Part shown: piece by piece, positions 16,932 through 24,588 of the stretch | Layout: each line of letters starts with the position of its first letter | How positions within the stretch are numbered: the stretch's first letter is position 1 | From: Micromonospora inaquosa | Lineage (GTDB): Bacteria; Actinomycetota; Actinomycetes; Mycobacteriales; Micromonosporaceae | Reading direction: 5' to 3' | Assembly: GCF_003857055.1 (NCBI RefSeq) | Contig: NZ_QGSZ01000187.1 | Coordinates: forward strand, 1 to 64,000 | DNA: 64,000 bases | Position numbers and translations under genes: made by a program | The notes under the pieces: generated by a model | The model's database searches: none | The model's input: the letters and a program-made list of their open reading frames with translations, nothing else | What the model was told of the DNA's origin: nothing

Positions 16932-18212
16932 TCAGCTACAGCAGGCGCCGGCCTGAGCGTCGGCGAGGTTGCTGCTGCAGACACCGGTTTCGGGCAGGTC
17001 GAGCTGGACGTCGCGGGCGGCGGCCCAGTCGCCGGCGAGGGCGGCGACGACGGAGCGGACCTGCTCGTAGCCGGTGGCCATGAGGAACGTGGGTGCCCGG
17101 CCGTAGGACTTCATGCCGACGGCGTAGTAGCCGGTTTCCGGGTGGGCGAGTTCGTTCACGCCGTGTGGGGGAACGGTGCCGCAGGAGTGCTCGTTCGGGT
17201 CGATCAGTGGCGCGAGGGCGCGGGTGGCGCCCAGCACCGGGTCGAGGTCCAGGCGCAACTCGGCGGCGATCGAGTGGTCGGGGCGGAATCCGGTGGCGGC
17301 GACGATCCGGTCGACGGTGACCGATTCCTCGCTGCCGTCGGCGTGGCGCACCATCACACTGACCCGGCCGGCTGTCGGGGTGAGGGCGTGCACGGAGAAG
17401 CCGGTGAGCAGCCGGATCCGGCCGGCGTCGACGTGCGCGCGTAGCCGGGAGCCCAGGGCGCCGCGAGCCGGGAGGGCGTCGGCGGTCTCGCCGCCGTAGG
17501 TGCGTGCGGGTGATGCGGTGCGGATCGCCCAGGTCACAGTGGTGCCCGGGGTGGACTCGGCCAGTTCGGCCAGGGACAGCAGGGTGTTGGCGGCGGAGTG
17601 GCCGGCCCCGACGACGAGGGTGTGCCGGCCGGCGAAGCGGTCCCGGGCCGCGCCGAGCACATCGGGCAGCGCGTGCTCCAGGAACGCGGCGACGGTGGAC
17701 TCGCCGCGGGCGGGCAAACCGGACGCGCCCAGGACGTTCGGGGTGCCCCAGGTGCCGGACGCGTCGATGACGGCGCGGGCGAGGAGTTCCTCGCCGTCGG
17801 CGAGGCGGATCAGGAACGGGGTCGACGCACGGCCGGCGGTGCGCAGCCGGTCCAGGCCCACCCGGCTGATCGCCTCGACCCGGGTGCCGTAGCGCAGGTG
17901 CGGCTTGAGCTGCGGCAGCTGGGCGAGGGGGTGGAGGTAGTCACCGGCCAGCTCCGCTCCGGTGGGCAGGGCCTCCAGATCGGGGGCGACCCAACCGGCC
18001 TCGTCGAGGAGACGGCGGGCGGTCGGGTCGATGTTGTACCGCCACGGCGAGAAGACGCGCACGTGCCCCCACTGGCGTACGGCGGCGCCCGGGGTGTCTC
18101 CCGCTTCGAGGACGGTGAAGGCGATGCCCCGCTCGTGCAGGTGCGCGGCGGCGGCCAGGCCTACCGGGCCGGCGCCGATGACCACGACGGGCAGCTCGTT
18201 CAGGGTGCTCAT
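16932..18212 (-). CDS. Flavin-dependent monooxygenase of the arsenic cluster (ArsO-like)
   Basis: 426 residues. FAD-binding GAGPVGLAAAAHL at the N-terminus, a second Rossmann motif VVGAGHSAANTLLSL for NAD(P)H, and the ATGFRPD block. The C-terminus ends in a Cys-rich tail (VCSSN, GACCS) that could bind trivalent arsenic (inference). ATG 18212 has GAGGAG 7 nt upstream. A hairpin separates it from the acetyltransferase gene, and an element shared with the arsR gene at 19304 lies in its leader, so it is probably transcribed on its own under ArsR control. The substrate is not established. Confidence 0.82.
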   Translation of the reverse strand: MSTLNELPVVVIGAGPVGLAAAAHLHERGIAFTVLEAGDTPGAAVRQWGHVRVFSPWRYNIDPTARRLLDEAGWVAPDLEALPTGAELAGDYLHPLAQLPQLKPHLRYGTRVEAISRVGLDRLRTAGRASTPFLIRLADGEELLARAVIDASGTWGTPNVLGASGLPARGESTVAAFLEHALPDVLGAARDRFAGRHTLVVGAGHSAANTLLSLAELAESTPGTTVTWAIRTASPARTYGGETADALPARGALGSRLRAHVDAGRIRLLTGFSVHALTPTAGRVSVMVRHADGSEESVTVDRIVAATGFRPDHSIAAELRLDLDPVLGATRALAPLIDPNEHSCGTVPPHGVNELAHPETGYYAVGMKSYGRAPTFLMATGYEQVRSVVAALAGDWAAARDVQLDLPETGVCSSNLADAQAGACCS

Positions 18213-18230
18213 CGGTCAAACTCCTCTGTG

Positions 18231-18249
18231 TAGATAAATGTCGAATCAA
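18231..18249. promoter_or_regulatory. ArsR-box candidate before the flavin monooxygenase
   Basis: A 19-bp sequence (TAGATAAATGTC on the + strand, continuing GAATCAA) is repeated with one mismatch at 19297-19315, over the start of the arsR gene at 19304. It is 18-37 bp upstream of the monooxygenase start codon. Confidence 0.55.
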
Positions 18250-18263
18250 CGGGGTAGACGGGG

Positions 18264-18281
18264 CCCCCGCTGGTGCGGGGG
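18264..18281 (-). terminator. Intra-cluster hairpin between acetyltransferase and monooxygenase
   Basis: Perfect 7-bp stem CCCCCGC/GCGGGGG with a TGGT loop, 10 bp beyond the acetyltransferase stop codon. Confidence 0.55.
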
Positions 18282-18290
18282 TGCGGTTGG

Positions 18291-18788
18291 TCAGGTGACG
18301 ACGGGACTGCGTCGCTCGATCAGGACGACGTCGCGCCAGCGGCCGTGGTGGCGACCGATCCGCTCGCGTACGCCGATGACCCGGAAGCCGGCCCGCTCGT
18401 GCAGGGTGAGGCTGGCGGCGTTGCCCGGGAAGACTCCGGACTGGATGGTCCAGATGCCGGCGGCCTCGGTGGAGATGATCAGCGTGTCCAGCAGCAGCCG
18501 GGCGATGCCGCGGCCCTGCGCGGCGGGATCGACGTAGACGGAGTGCTCGACCACCCCGGCGTAGACCTTGCGGGCCGAGGTGGGTGCGACGGCGATCCAA
18601 CCGAGCACGTTGTCATCGGTGTCTACCGCGACGAAGCGGTGATCGGGCAGCTTCGCCGCGTCGAACACCGACCAGGTCGGTGCGGTGATCTCGAAGCTGG
18701 CGTTGCCGGCGTCGAGCCCGGCCTGGTAGATGGCCAGGACCCGCTCGGCGTCGTCGTCGCGCAGAGGGCGCACCGTGATGTCGGCCAT
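18291..18788 (-). CDS. GNAT N-acetyltransferase (ArsN/phosphinothricin acetyltransferase-like)
   Basis: 165 residues. ITVRPLRDDDAERVLAIYQAGL and SVYVDPAAQGRGIARLLLD give the GNAT fold with the acetyl-CoA loop QGRGIA. The family acetylates phosphinothricin, methionine sulfoximine or, in arsenic clusters, arsinothricin (ArsN1). Start ATG 18788 shares one base with the stop of the upstream arsR gene, so the two are co-translated. Its arsenic-island setting favours the arsinothricin role (inference). Confidence 0.85.
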   Translation of the reverse strand: MADITVRPLRDDDAERVLAIYQAGLDAGNASFEITAPTWSVFDAAKLPDHRFVAVDTDDNVLGWIAVAPTSARKVYAGVVEHSVYVDPAAQGRGIARLLLDTLIISTEAAGIWTIQSGVFPGNAASLTLHERAGFRVIGVRERIGRHHGRWRDVVLIERRSPVVT

Positions 18789-19114
18789 CAGCAGGCTCCG
18801 TTCGGACTGGGGGCGGGTCGACCCATGACCACGTCCGCGGCGGAAGGGAAACAGCCGACGCAGGCGTCGTTGATCCGGTAGTGCCGAGCGGTGCCGATCG
18901 GCTCGACGAGGACGAATCGCACCTCGGTCAGGATCTTCAGGTGCTGCGAGACGGTGGACTGCGCCAGGCCGATCGCGGCGACGATCTCCCCCACGCTCAT
19001 CGCCTGAGCGTGCCGGGCAAGATACTCGACGATCTGCACCCGGGTCGGGTCGGCGAGCGCCCGGAACCACGACGCGTAGGTCTGCGCCACCGTCCGATCG
19101 AGTAGCTCGGCCAT
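18788..19114 (-). CDS. ArsR-family repressor (ArsR1) of the acetyltransferase operon
   Basis: About 108 residues. Winged helix with ALADPTRVQIVEYLARH and recognition helix AQSTVSQHLKILTEV. The C-terminal region has DACVGC and a final Cys, likely metalloid ligands. Start at ATG 19114 (AAGGGGG 9 nt upstream); GTG 19123 is also possible. A near-perfect 23-bp palindrome lies 18 bp upstream of the start. Confidence 0.88.
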   Translation of the reverse strand: MAELLDRTVAQTYASWFRALADPTRVQIVEYLARHAQAMSVGEIVAAIGLAQSTVSQHLKILTEVRFVLVEPIGTARHYRINDACVGCFPSAADVVMGRPAPSPNGAC

Positions 19115-19131
19115 CCTCACCACCCCCCTTC

Positions 19132-19154
19132 ATCGTTTATCGGCGATAGACGAT
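19132..19154. promoter_or_regulatory. 23-bp palindromic operator of arsR1
   Basis: Arms ATCGTTTATCG and CGATAGACGAT around a central G; 10 of 11 positions are symmetric. Overlaps the expected promoter of the arsR1-acetyltransferase operon. Confidence 0.7.
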
Positions 19155-19275
19155 CAACGTTACCAACCAGGGACTGGATGGGCAGCCCGTGCCACGTCAG
19201 AGCGAGGCTGGGCATGCTGCTCGGCACCGTCGGTTCCGCGCTGTCTTGACGTCTGTCGAAACAGACAGTTGCACG

Positions 19276-19315
19276 TTGATTAGAGGGATGTCAACCTAGA
19301 GAAATGTCGAATCAA
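19276..19315. promoter_or_regulatory. Operator region of arsR2
   Basis: Two direct repeats TAGAGNNATGTC (19281-19292 and 19297-19308, 16 bp apart) are framed by TTGATT (19276-19281) and AATCAA (19310-19315). The right copy overlaps the ATG at 19304 and is shared with 18231-18249. Confidence 0.5.
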
Positions 19316-19681
19316 GCTGCGCCTCGCACCCTCGTCGACGTGACCGCCGACGCGGTCTGCTGCCAGCCCTTGGCGCGGCACCGCGTGCCGGCCGAGACCG
19401 CCGCAGTGCTCGCGCCCGCGTTCAAGGCCCTCGGCGACCCGGTCCGGCTGCAGCTGATGTCGATGATCGCCTCCGCCGACAACGGCGAGGTGTGCGTCTG
19501 TGACCTCACCCCCGCCTTCAACCTCAGCGGCCCGACCATCTCGCATCACCTCAAGACCCTGCGCGAGGCCGGCCTCGTCGACGCCGAGCGGCGCGGCACC
19601 TGGGTGTACTACCGGGCCCGGCCGGCCGTCCTGCGCCAACTCGCCGCGCTGCTCACGGTCGAACCGGCAACCGCTTCATAG
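19304..19681 (+). CDS. ArsR-family metalloregulator (ArsR2)
   Basis: 125 residues. Has the classical As(III)-binding signature VCVCDL in the DNA-binding helix region, ALGDPVRLQLMSMI before it and SGPTISHHLKTLREAGLV after it. An extra Cys pair (AVCCQP) lies near the N-terminus, as in three-Cys ArsR proteins. Probably represses itself and the divergently read flavin monooxygenase. Its last 29 bp overlap the 3' end of the convergent gene at 19653. Confidence 0.92.
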   Translation: MSNQAAPRTLVDVTADAVCCQPLARHRVPAETAAVLAPAFKALGDPVRLQLMSMIASADNGEVCVCDLTPAFNLSGPTISHHLKTLREAGLVDAERRGTWVYYRARPAVLRQLAALLTVEPATAS

Positions 19682-20762
19682 GCTGCAGCCAGCGCCGCGA
19701 TCGGCCGGACCGGTGGGCAGCGAGGGCGGCAACAACGTGCGCAGCGTCGCGCCCGACGCCGCGAAGGGTGTTCGACGAGAACGACCGCTGGAACTCCAAC
19801 CCGAGATGGACCAGTCCTTGGTGGGTCGTGGAGACACCCCCCACGTGGCGAGGCATGCCGTCAACCAGGGTCCCGAGCGGGGTGAGGTAGTCGAGGTGCG
19901 GGCGGTAGCCGGTAGCGAAGATCACCGCGTCGACCGGCTCGTCAGTACCGTCAGCCCAGATGACACCGCGGACGGTGAAGGCGGTGAACATCTCCCGGCG
20001 GACGAGCAGGCCGGAGGCGATCGCGTCGCGGTAAACGCCGGTGTCGAGCACGGCGGCGTGGCGGATCAGGCGATTGAGCACCGCCCGGGGCAGAAGGTCC
20101 GCGCCGGTGACGTGGAGCCAGTGATGCAGGTCGCGGCCGCGGATGCGCTGCGGCATGAACTGGATCGGCGACCGGGTGGCCAGGATGACCCTCGCGTGTG
20201 GCGCGAGCTCGTAGGCGACCTGGACGGCGGAGTTTCCGGCGCCCACGACGAGGACCCGCTTGCCGGCATACGGCTCGGGCCGCCGGTAGTGCGCGACATG
20301 CCGCACCTCGCCCGCATAGGTGTCCCGGCCGGGCGGCACCGGCAGGTGCGGATTGCCGAAGGAGCCGCTGGCGGCGACAACGCCCGCCGCGGTGATGTTG
20401 TCGCCGCTGTCGGTGTGGACGAGGTAGCCACCGCCTGGGCGCGGGTGCACTGCGGTTACCCGGGTGCCGGTCCGGATCTCGGCGTCGATGCTTGCGGAAT
20501 AGCGGCGTAGATAGGCGACGACGTCGTCGCGGGCCGGATAGCGGTCGGGGTCTGCGCCCTCGAAGGCCATGCCGGGCAGCGAGCTGTATCGGGCCGGCGA
20601 GAACAGGGTGAGGCTGTCGTAGTAGTCGGGCCAGGATCCCACTGGCTCAGCACCTGCCTCCAGGACAACGGGGCGCAGGCCAGCGGACAGGGTGGCGCGG
20701 GCCGCGGCGAGACCGGACTGGCCGCCACCGACGATGACGACGGGTTCTTTAGGGGTAGTCAC
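19653..20762 (-). CDS. Second flavin-dependent monooxygenase of the arsenic cluster
   Basis: 369 residues from GTG 20762. VVIVGGGQSGLAAARATL binds FAD, VLVVGAGNSAVQVAYEL binds NAD(P)H, and FATGYRPHLDYL is the C-terminal motif. It resembles CzcO/ArsO-type single-component flavin monooxygenases and is only distantly like the copy at 16932. The promoter fit (TTGTCA-N16-TATGAT, -10 six bases before GTG) suggests a leaderless mRNA; no ribosome site is visible. An in-frame extension to 20867 runs through the promoter and is rejected. Confidence 0.82.
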   Translation of the reverse strand: MTTPKEPVVIVGGGQSGLAAARATLSAGLRPVVLEAGAEPVGSWPDYYDSLTLFSPARYSSLPGMAFEGADPDRYPARDDVVAYLRRYSASIDAEIRTGTRVTAVHPRPGGGYLVHTDSGDNITAAGVVAASGSFGNPHLPVPPGRDTYAGEVRHVAHYRRPEPYAGKRVLVVGAGNSAVQVAYELAPHARVILATRSPIQFMPQRIRGRDLHHWLHVTGADLLPRAVLNRLIRHAAVLDTGVYRDAIASGLLVRREMFTAFTVRGVIWADGTDEPVDAVIFATGYRPHLDYLTPLGTLVDGMPRHVGGVSTTHQGLVHLGLEFQRSFSSNTLRGVGRDAAHVVAALAAHRSGRSRRWLQPMKRLPVRP

Positions 20763-20767
20763 TCCAA

Positions 20768-20803
20768 CATCATATCGTCGTTTCGTTGAATGACAATATG
20801 ATG
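20768..20803. promoter_or_regulatory. Divergent overlapping promoters/operator for monooxygenase 2 and arsR3
   Basis: Perfect inverted repeat CATCATAT (20768-20775)/ATATGATG (20796-20803). Each arm contains a TATGAT -10 box, one per strand. For the leftward gene a -35 TTGTCA (20791-20796) sits 16 bp from its -10. A repressor bound to the repeat would block both. Confidence 0.65.
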
Positions 20804-20824
20804 ATGATGCGAGAAGGTGGGGCC

Positions 20825-21154
20825 ATGGATCAGCCAGAGCCGGCAGCGGTCGCGCCCGGCGCCGCACTAACCGGGCTCGAGCCGGACACGCAGGAGTTCC
20901 TCAAGGCGCTGGGCAGCCCAACGCGACAGCGGATCATGATGCTGTTCTCCCAAGGCGCCGAGCTGTCCGTCGGGGAAGTCGCCGAGCGCACGGGCATCAG
21001 CCAGGCGACGGCATCGCAGCAACTGACGCTGCTGCGACGAGGGCGGATCGTGGTCTCACGGCGCGAGGGGAAGACCGTGTACTACCGCGCCGACCGCGAC
21101 GGCGCCGTAGCGGCGCTGACCGAGCTGCAGTCGTACCTCATGAACTGCTGCTGA
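20825..21154 (+). CDS. ArsR-family regulator (ArsR3)
   Basis: About 109 residues from ATG 20825 (GAAGGTGG just upstream). Winged helix with ALGSPTRQRIMMLF and ISQATASQQLTLLRRG. There is no CVCDL motif; instead a C-terminal NCC supplies thiols. Divergent from the flavin monooxygenase and probably its regulator. Confidence 0.88.
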   Translation: MDQPEPAAVAPGAALTGLEPDTQEFLKALGSPTRQRIMMLFSQGAELSVGEVAERTGISQATASQQLTLLRRGRIVVSRREGKTVYYRADRDGAVAALTELQSYLMNCC

Positions 21155-21324
21155 CCACAGCCCCCGGGAGCCACGACGTCTACCCGCACCCCGGTCGATC
21201 ACCCCTCGGCGCAATCGCCGGCGAGATTGGCCAATCCAGGCCTGCGGAAACCGGCCTCTCGGCCGAGCCTCAAGCCACCGGCCGCAGCCAGCAGGCCCGC
21301 CACCACCCATTGACTCGTCGTCCC

Positions 21325-21372
21325 TTGACAGCACCGAATTGCTCAGTAATAGTTGAGTCAATGACTACTGAG
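21325..21372 (+). promoter_or_regulatory. Promoter/operator of the ArsR-ArsC fusion gene
   Basis: TTGACA (21325-21330), 17-bp spacer, AATAGT (21348-21353); the expected transcription start coincides with ATG 21361, so the mRNA is probably leaderless. An inverted repeat CTCAGTA (21342-21348)/TACTGAG (21366-21372) straddles the start. Confidence 0.55.
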
Positions 21373-22062
21373 GTTGCTTCCCTGCAAGCGCGGGCCCGGA
21401 TCCACGCCGCGCTCGGCGACCCGGCGCGCCTGGCGGTCGTCGACGCGCTCACCCTGGGCGACGCCTCCCCCGGCGAGATCGCCCACGACCTCGGGATGCC
21501 GACGAATCTGGTCGCCCACCACGTCAAGGTCCTCAGCGAAGCCGGTCTCGTCGTCCGCAGCCGGTCCGAGGGAGACCGCCGTCGCACCTACTTGCGCCTG
21601 CGGCCCGATGCGCTGACGACACTGACGCCGACACCGCTGACCGGGGTGGGTCGGGTGGTCTTCGTCTGCACCCGCAACTCCGCCCGCTCACAGCTCGCCG
21701 CCGCACTCTGGTCCGACCGCACTCACACCTCGACAGCGTCCGCCGGAACGCAGCCCGCAGAGCGGGTTCATCCGCGCGCCGTCGCCGTGGCTCATCGCCA
21801 CGGGCTACCGCTGAATCCGACCGGCACCGCGCATGTCGCGGACATCGTGCGCGACGATGACCTACTCATCGCCGTCTGCGACAACGCCCACGAGGAGCTC
21901 ACCGGTCCGATCCGGCCCCGGCTGCACTGGTCGGTGCCCGACCCGGCCCGCGTCGACACCGACGCCGCGTTCGAAGCCGCGTTCGTCGACCTCGCCGCCC
22001 GCATCGACCGCGTCGCACCCGTTGTCACCTCCGCCATAAGTTCGGGCGACCGCCGTGACTGA
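21361..22062 (+). CDS. Fusion of ArsR-type HTH and low-molecular-weight-phosphatase-type arsenate reductase
   Basis: 233 residues. Residues 1-85 form a winged helix (ALGDPARLAVVDAL, PTNLVAHHVKVLSEAGLV). Residues about 95-230 form an LMWP-type ArsC with the P-loop VCTRNSARSQ, in which the Cys-x5-Arg catalytic loop is intact, and a later DPARVD segment. It would reduce arsenate while acting as a DNA-binding regulator (inference). Start ATG 21361 matches a leaderless promoter; an ORF extension to 21310 is unlikely. Confidence 0.88.
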   Translation: MTTEVASLQARARIHAALGDPARLAVVDALTLGDASPGEIAHDLGMPTNLVAHHVKVLSEAGLVVRSRSEGDRRRTYLRLRPDALTTLTPTPLTGVGRVVFVCTRNSARSQLAAALWSDRTHTSTASAGTQPAERVHPRAVAVAHRHGLPLNPTGTAHVADIVRDDDLLIAVCDNAHEELTGPIRPRLHWSVPDPARVDTDAAFEAAFVDLAARIDRVAPVVTSAISSGDRRD

Positions 22063-22301
22063 CACCAGCCCTATCTGCGCGATGACGGAGCGCAATCCGG
22101 CGCCCGACCGCAGCGCATGAGCACCAAGCCGCAGCAGGGTGGGGCGGACGAGACGTATCGGGGCCTAGTAAATCCGTCGCGTCACGCCGGCCGTTACTAC
22201 CCGCTCGGCCGCAACAGCAGCCCCGGCCGCACCCCGTCAGTGATTCCTGACCAGGTGCCGGTCAACCGGCCCCGCAATACGTACTGCAAGGAAGGCTCCC
22301 G

Positions 22302-22709
22302 ATGTCCGACAAGCCCAGCGTCCTGTTCGTCTGCGTGCACAACGCCGGCCGCTCCCAGATGGCCGCCGGCTGGCTGCGCCACCTCGCCGGCGACACCGTC
22401 GAGGTCCGCTCCGCCGGCTCCGCGCCCGCGGACACCGTCAACCCGGCCGCCGTCGAGGCCATGCGCGAGGTCGGCATCGACATCACCGACCAGACACCGA
22501 AGCTCCTTGAGTACGCCACCGCGGAGTCCTCGGACGTCATCGTGACCATGGGCTGTGGTGATGCCTGCCCGGTCTTTCCCGGCAAGCGCTACGAGGACTG
22601 GAAGCTCGACGACCCCGCCGGCAAGGGCGTCGAATCCGTACGCCCCATCCGCGACGAGATCCGTACCCGGGTGGAGAAGCTGCTCACCGAGCTGCGCCTC
22701 GCCGTCTGA
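22302..22709 (+). CDS. arsC: Arsenate reductase (LMWP type)
   Basis: 135 residues. The catalytic loop VCVHNAGRSQMAAG holds Cys11 and Arg17, and the C-terminal DDPAGKG supplies the general acid Asp. GCGDACPVFPGKRYEDWKLDDP is the usual ArsC block with Cys residues for the mycothiol/thioredoxin-linked cycle of actinobacteria. It reduces As(V) to As(III) for export by the pump encoded 56 bp downstream. GGAAGG lies just before the ATG. Confidence 0.94.
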   Translation: MSDKPSVLFVCVHNAGRSQMAAGWLRHLAGDTVEVRSAGSAPADTVNPAAVEAMREVGIDITDQTPKLLEYATAESSDVIVTMGCGDACPVFPGKRYEDWKLDDPAGKGVESVRPIRDEIRTRVEKLLTELRLAV

Positions 22710-22765
22710 CACCGCGACGGCACCGCCCGCCCACCGGACCCCAGGAACCAAGAGGAACCAGGCAC

Positions 22766-23839
22766 ATGACGACGCTGGCCACACCGTCGAGCACCACACC
22801 CCGACTCTCGACGCTGGACCGGCTCCTGCCGGTATGGATCGGCGCCGCCATGGTCGCCGGTCTGCTCCTGGGCCGGCTGATCCCCGGCCTCGACGACGCC
22901 CTCGACCACGTCAAGGTCGGCGGAATCTCCGTACCCATCGCCCTTGGTCTGCTCATCATGATGTACCCGGTTCTGGCCAAGGTCCGCTACGACCGCCTCG
23001 ACACCGTGACCTCCGACCGGCGCCTGTTGACGTCCTCTCTGGTGATCAACTGGCTGATCGGCCCCGCCGTCATGTTCGCCCTGGCCTGGCTGCTGCTACC
23101 CGACCAGCCCGCGTACCGCACCGGCCTGATCATCGTCGGCCTGGCCCGCTGCATCGCCATGGTCATCATCTGGAACGACCTGGCCTGCGGCGACCGCGAG
23201 GCAGCCGCCGTCCTGGTCGCCCTCAACTCCGTCTTCCAGGTCCTCGCCTTCGGCCTGCTCGGTTGGTTCTACCTCACCGTCCTGCCCGGTTGGCTCGGCC
23301 TGGAACAGGCCGGACTGGCCGTCTCCGGCTGGGACATCGCCGGCAGCGTCCTGGTCTTCCTCGGCGTCCCCCTGGCCGCCGGCTACGTCACCCGCAAGCT
23401 TGGCGAACGCACCAAGGGCCGCGACTGGTACGAGGCGACATTCCTGCCCCGGATCGGGCCGGTCGCCCTGTACGGGCTGCTGTTCACCATCGTGTTGCTC
23501 TTCGCGCTGCAAGGCGACGCGATCACCGCCCAGCCCTGGGACGTCGCCCGCATCGCCCTACCCCTGCTCGCGTACTTCGCGATCATGTGGTTCGGTTCGT
23601 TCGCCATCGGTCGGGCGATCGGCCTGAACTACGAACGCACCACCACGCTCGCCTTCACCGCCGCCGGCAACAACTTCGAACTCGCCATCGCCGTGGCGAT
23701 CGGCGTGTTCGGCGTCACCAGCGGTCAAGCCCTCGCCGGAGTCGTCGGACCGTTGATCGAGGTGCCGGTGCTGGTCGCCCTCGTCTACGTCAGCCTCGCC
23801 GCCCGCCGCCGGTTCGGCCACCCCGAATCAACCCGCTGA
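22766..23839 (+). CDS. acr3: Arsenite efflux pump, ACR3 family
   Basis: 357 residues with ten membrane helices. The conserved Cys in GLARCIAMVIIWNDLACGD (helix 4) and the AAGNNFELAIAVAIG helix are ACR3 signatures. It extrudes arsenite, probably driven by the proton-motive force. It is the last gene of the arsC-acr3 unit, with AAGAGGAACC upstream of ATG 22766. The tail is tight against the convergent azoreductase-like gene; I see no strong hairpin between them. Confidence 0.95.
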   Translation: MTTLATPSSTTPRLSTLDRLLPVWIGAAMVAGLLLGRLIPGLDDALDHVKVGGISVPIALGLLIMMYPVLAKVRYDRLDTVTSDRRLLTSSLVINWLIGPAVMFALAWLLLPDQPAYRTGLIIVGLARCIAMVIIWNDLACGDREAAAVLVALNSVFQVLAFGLLGWFYLTVLPGWLGLEQAGLAVSGWDIAGSVLVFLGVPLAAGYVTRKLGERTKGRDWYEATFLPRIGPVALYGLLFTIVLLFALQGDAITAQPWDVARIALPLLAYFAIMWFGSFAIGRAIGLNYERTTTLAFTAAGNNFELAIAVAIGVFGVTSGQALAGVVGPLIEVPVLVALVYVSLAARRRFGHPESTR

Positions 23840-23919
23840 AGCCGGCGGATTCGGGGTGACCGAGCCCTGATCGCCTTGACCGCTTGGCACGCGTTCTGGC
23901 TCTCGGGAAGAGCAGGCTC

Positions 23920-24567
23920 TCAGCTCGGGACGCTCAGGGCGCCCAGAGCGCGACCGGCCTCCCGGGCGGACTGCAGAGCCCCGGCGTGCATCTGAGCGGC
24001 CTGATCGACGAAGGAGTCGAGTGCGGGGTTGACCCCGACCAGGGTGAACTCACGTTCGACCACCGTGAGGTCGGCGCCCCAGCAGTCGGCGATGATCCGG
24101 CGCAGGTACGGCGTCGAGTGGTCCCAGCCCTCCCGCGGGGTACCGGCACCGTACGCGCCGCCCCGCACAGTGGCGAGCACTGTGGGCTTGCCCGCCAGGA
24201 ACGGCGCCGTAGTCGCTCGCGGGTCCGCGAGGACCACGTCGACATACGTCTTGAAATGCTGGGAGACACCGAAGTTGTAGAGCGGCACGGCGAACAGCAA
24301 CGCGTCGGCGGCCTGCAACTCGTCCACCAACGTCCCGGCGAGGGCGATCGCCTCCCGCTGCTCGGCGGTGTGCTCCTCGGCCGGCGTCATACCGGCGGAC
24401 ACCGCCGCCGCCCAGACGGTCGACGGCAGGGTGTCCACGCCGACATGGCGGCGCTCGACGGTGTCACCGGGATGACTGGCGAGCCACTCCTCCTCGACGA
24501 TGTCCGCGATTTCACGACTCGCCGAGCCGTGCGTACGGATGCTGGCGTCAAGCCGGAACAAGGTCAT
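23920..24567 (-). CDS. FMN-dependent NADH-azoreductase-like flavodoxin-fold oxidoreductase
   Basis: 215 residues from ATG 24567 (AGGGAG upstream). LFRLDASIRTHGSASREI is the FMN phosphate loop, LLFAVPLYNFGVSQHFKTYVD the isoalloxazine-contacting stretch of AzoR-type enzymes. It reduces azo bonds or quinones with NAD(P)H. Divergent from a MarR gene, with two palindromic boxes in the shared promoter region. Confidence 0.87.
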   Translation of the reverse strand: MTLFRLDASIRTHGSASREIADIVEEEWLASHPGDTVERRHVGVDTLPSTVWAAAVSAGMTPAEEHTAEQREAIALAGTLVDELQAADALLFAVPLYNFGVSQHFKTYVDVVLADPRATTAPFLAGKPTVLATVRGGAYGAGTPREGWDHSTPYLRRIIADCWGADLTVVEREFTLVGVNPALDSFVDQAAQMHAGALQSAREAGRALGALSVPS

Positions 24568-24588
24568 GGGTGCTCCCTGAGATGCGAG

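Noticed and set aside
18238-18537. Frame beginning MSNQ like ArsR2, a possible arsR remnant
   Set aside because: Only the 14-bp start matches; the rest is antisense to the acetyltransferase gene. Better explained as a shared operator.
22117-22301. Small frame starting MSTKPQ between the fusion gene and arsC
   Set aside because: Resembles the arsC start only superficially, continues as the wrong frame of arsC, and has no ribosome site.
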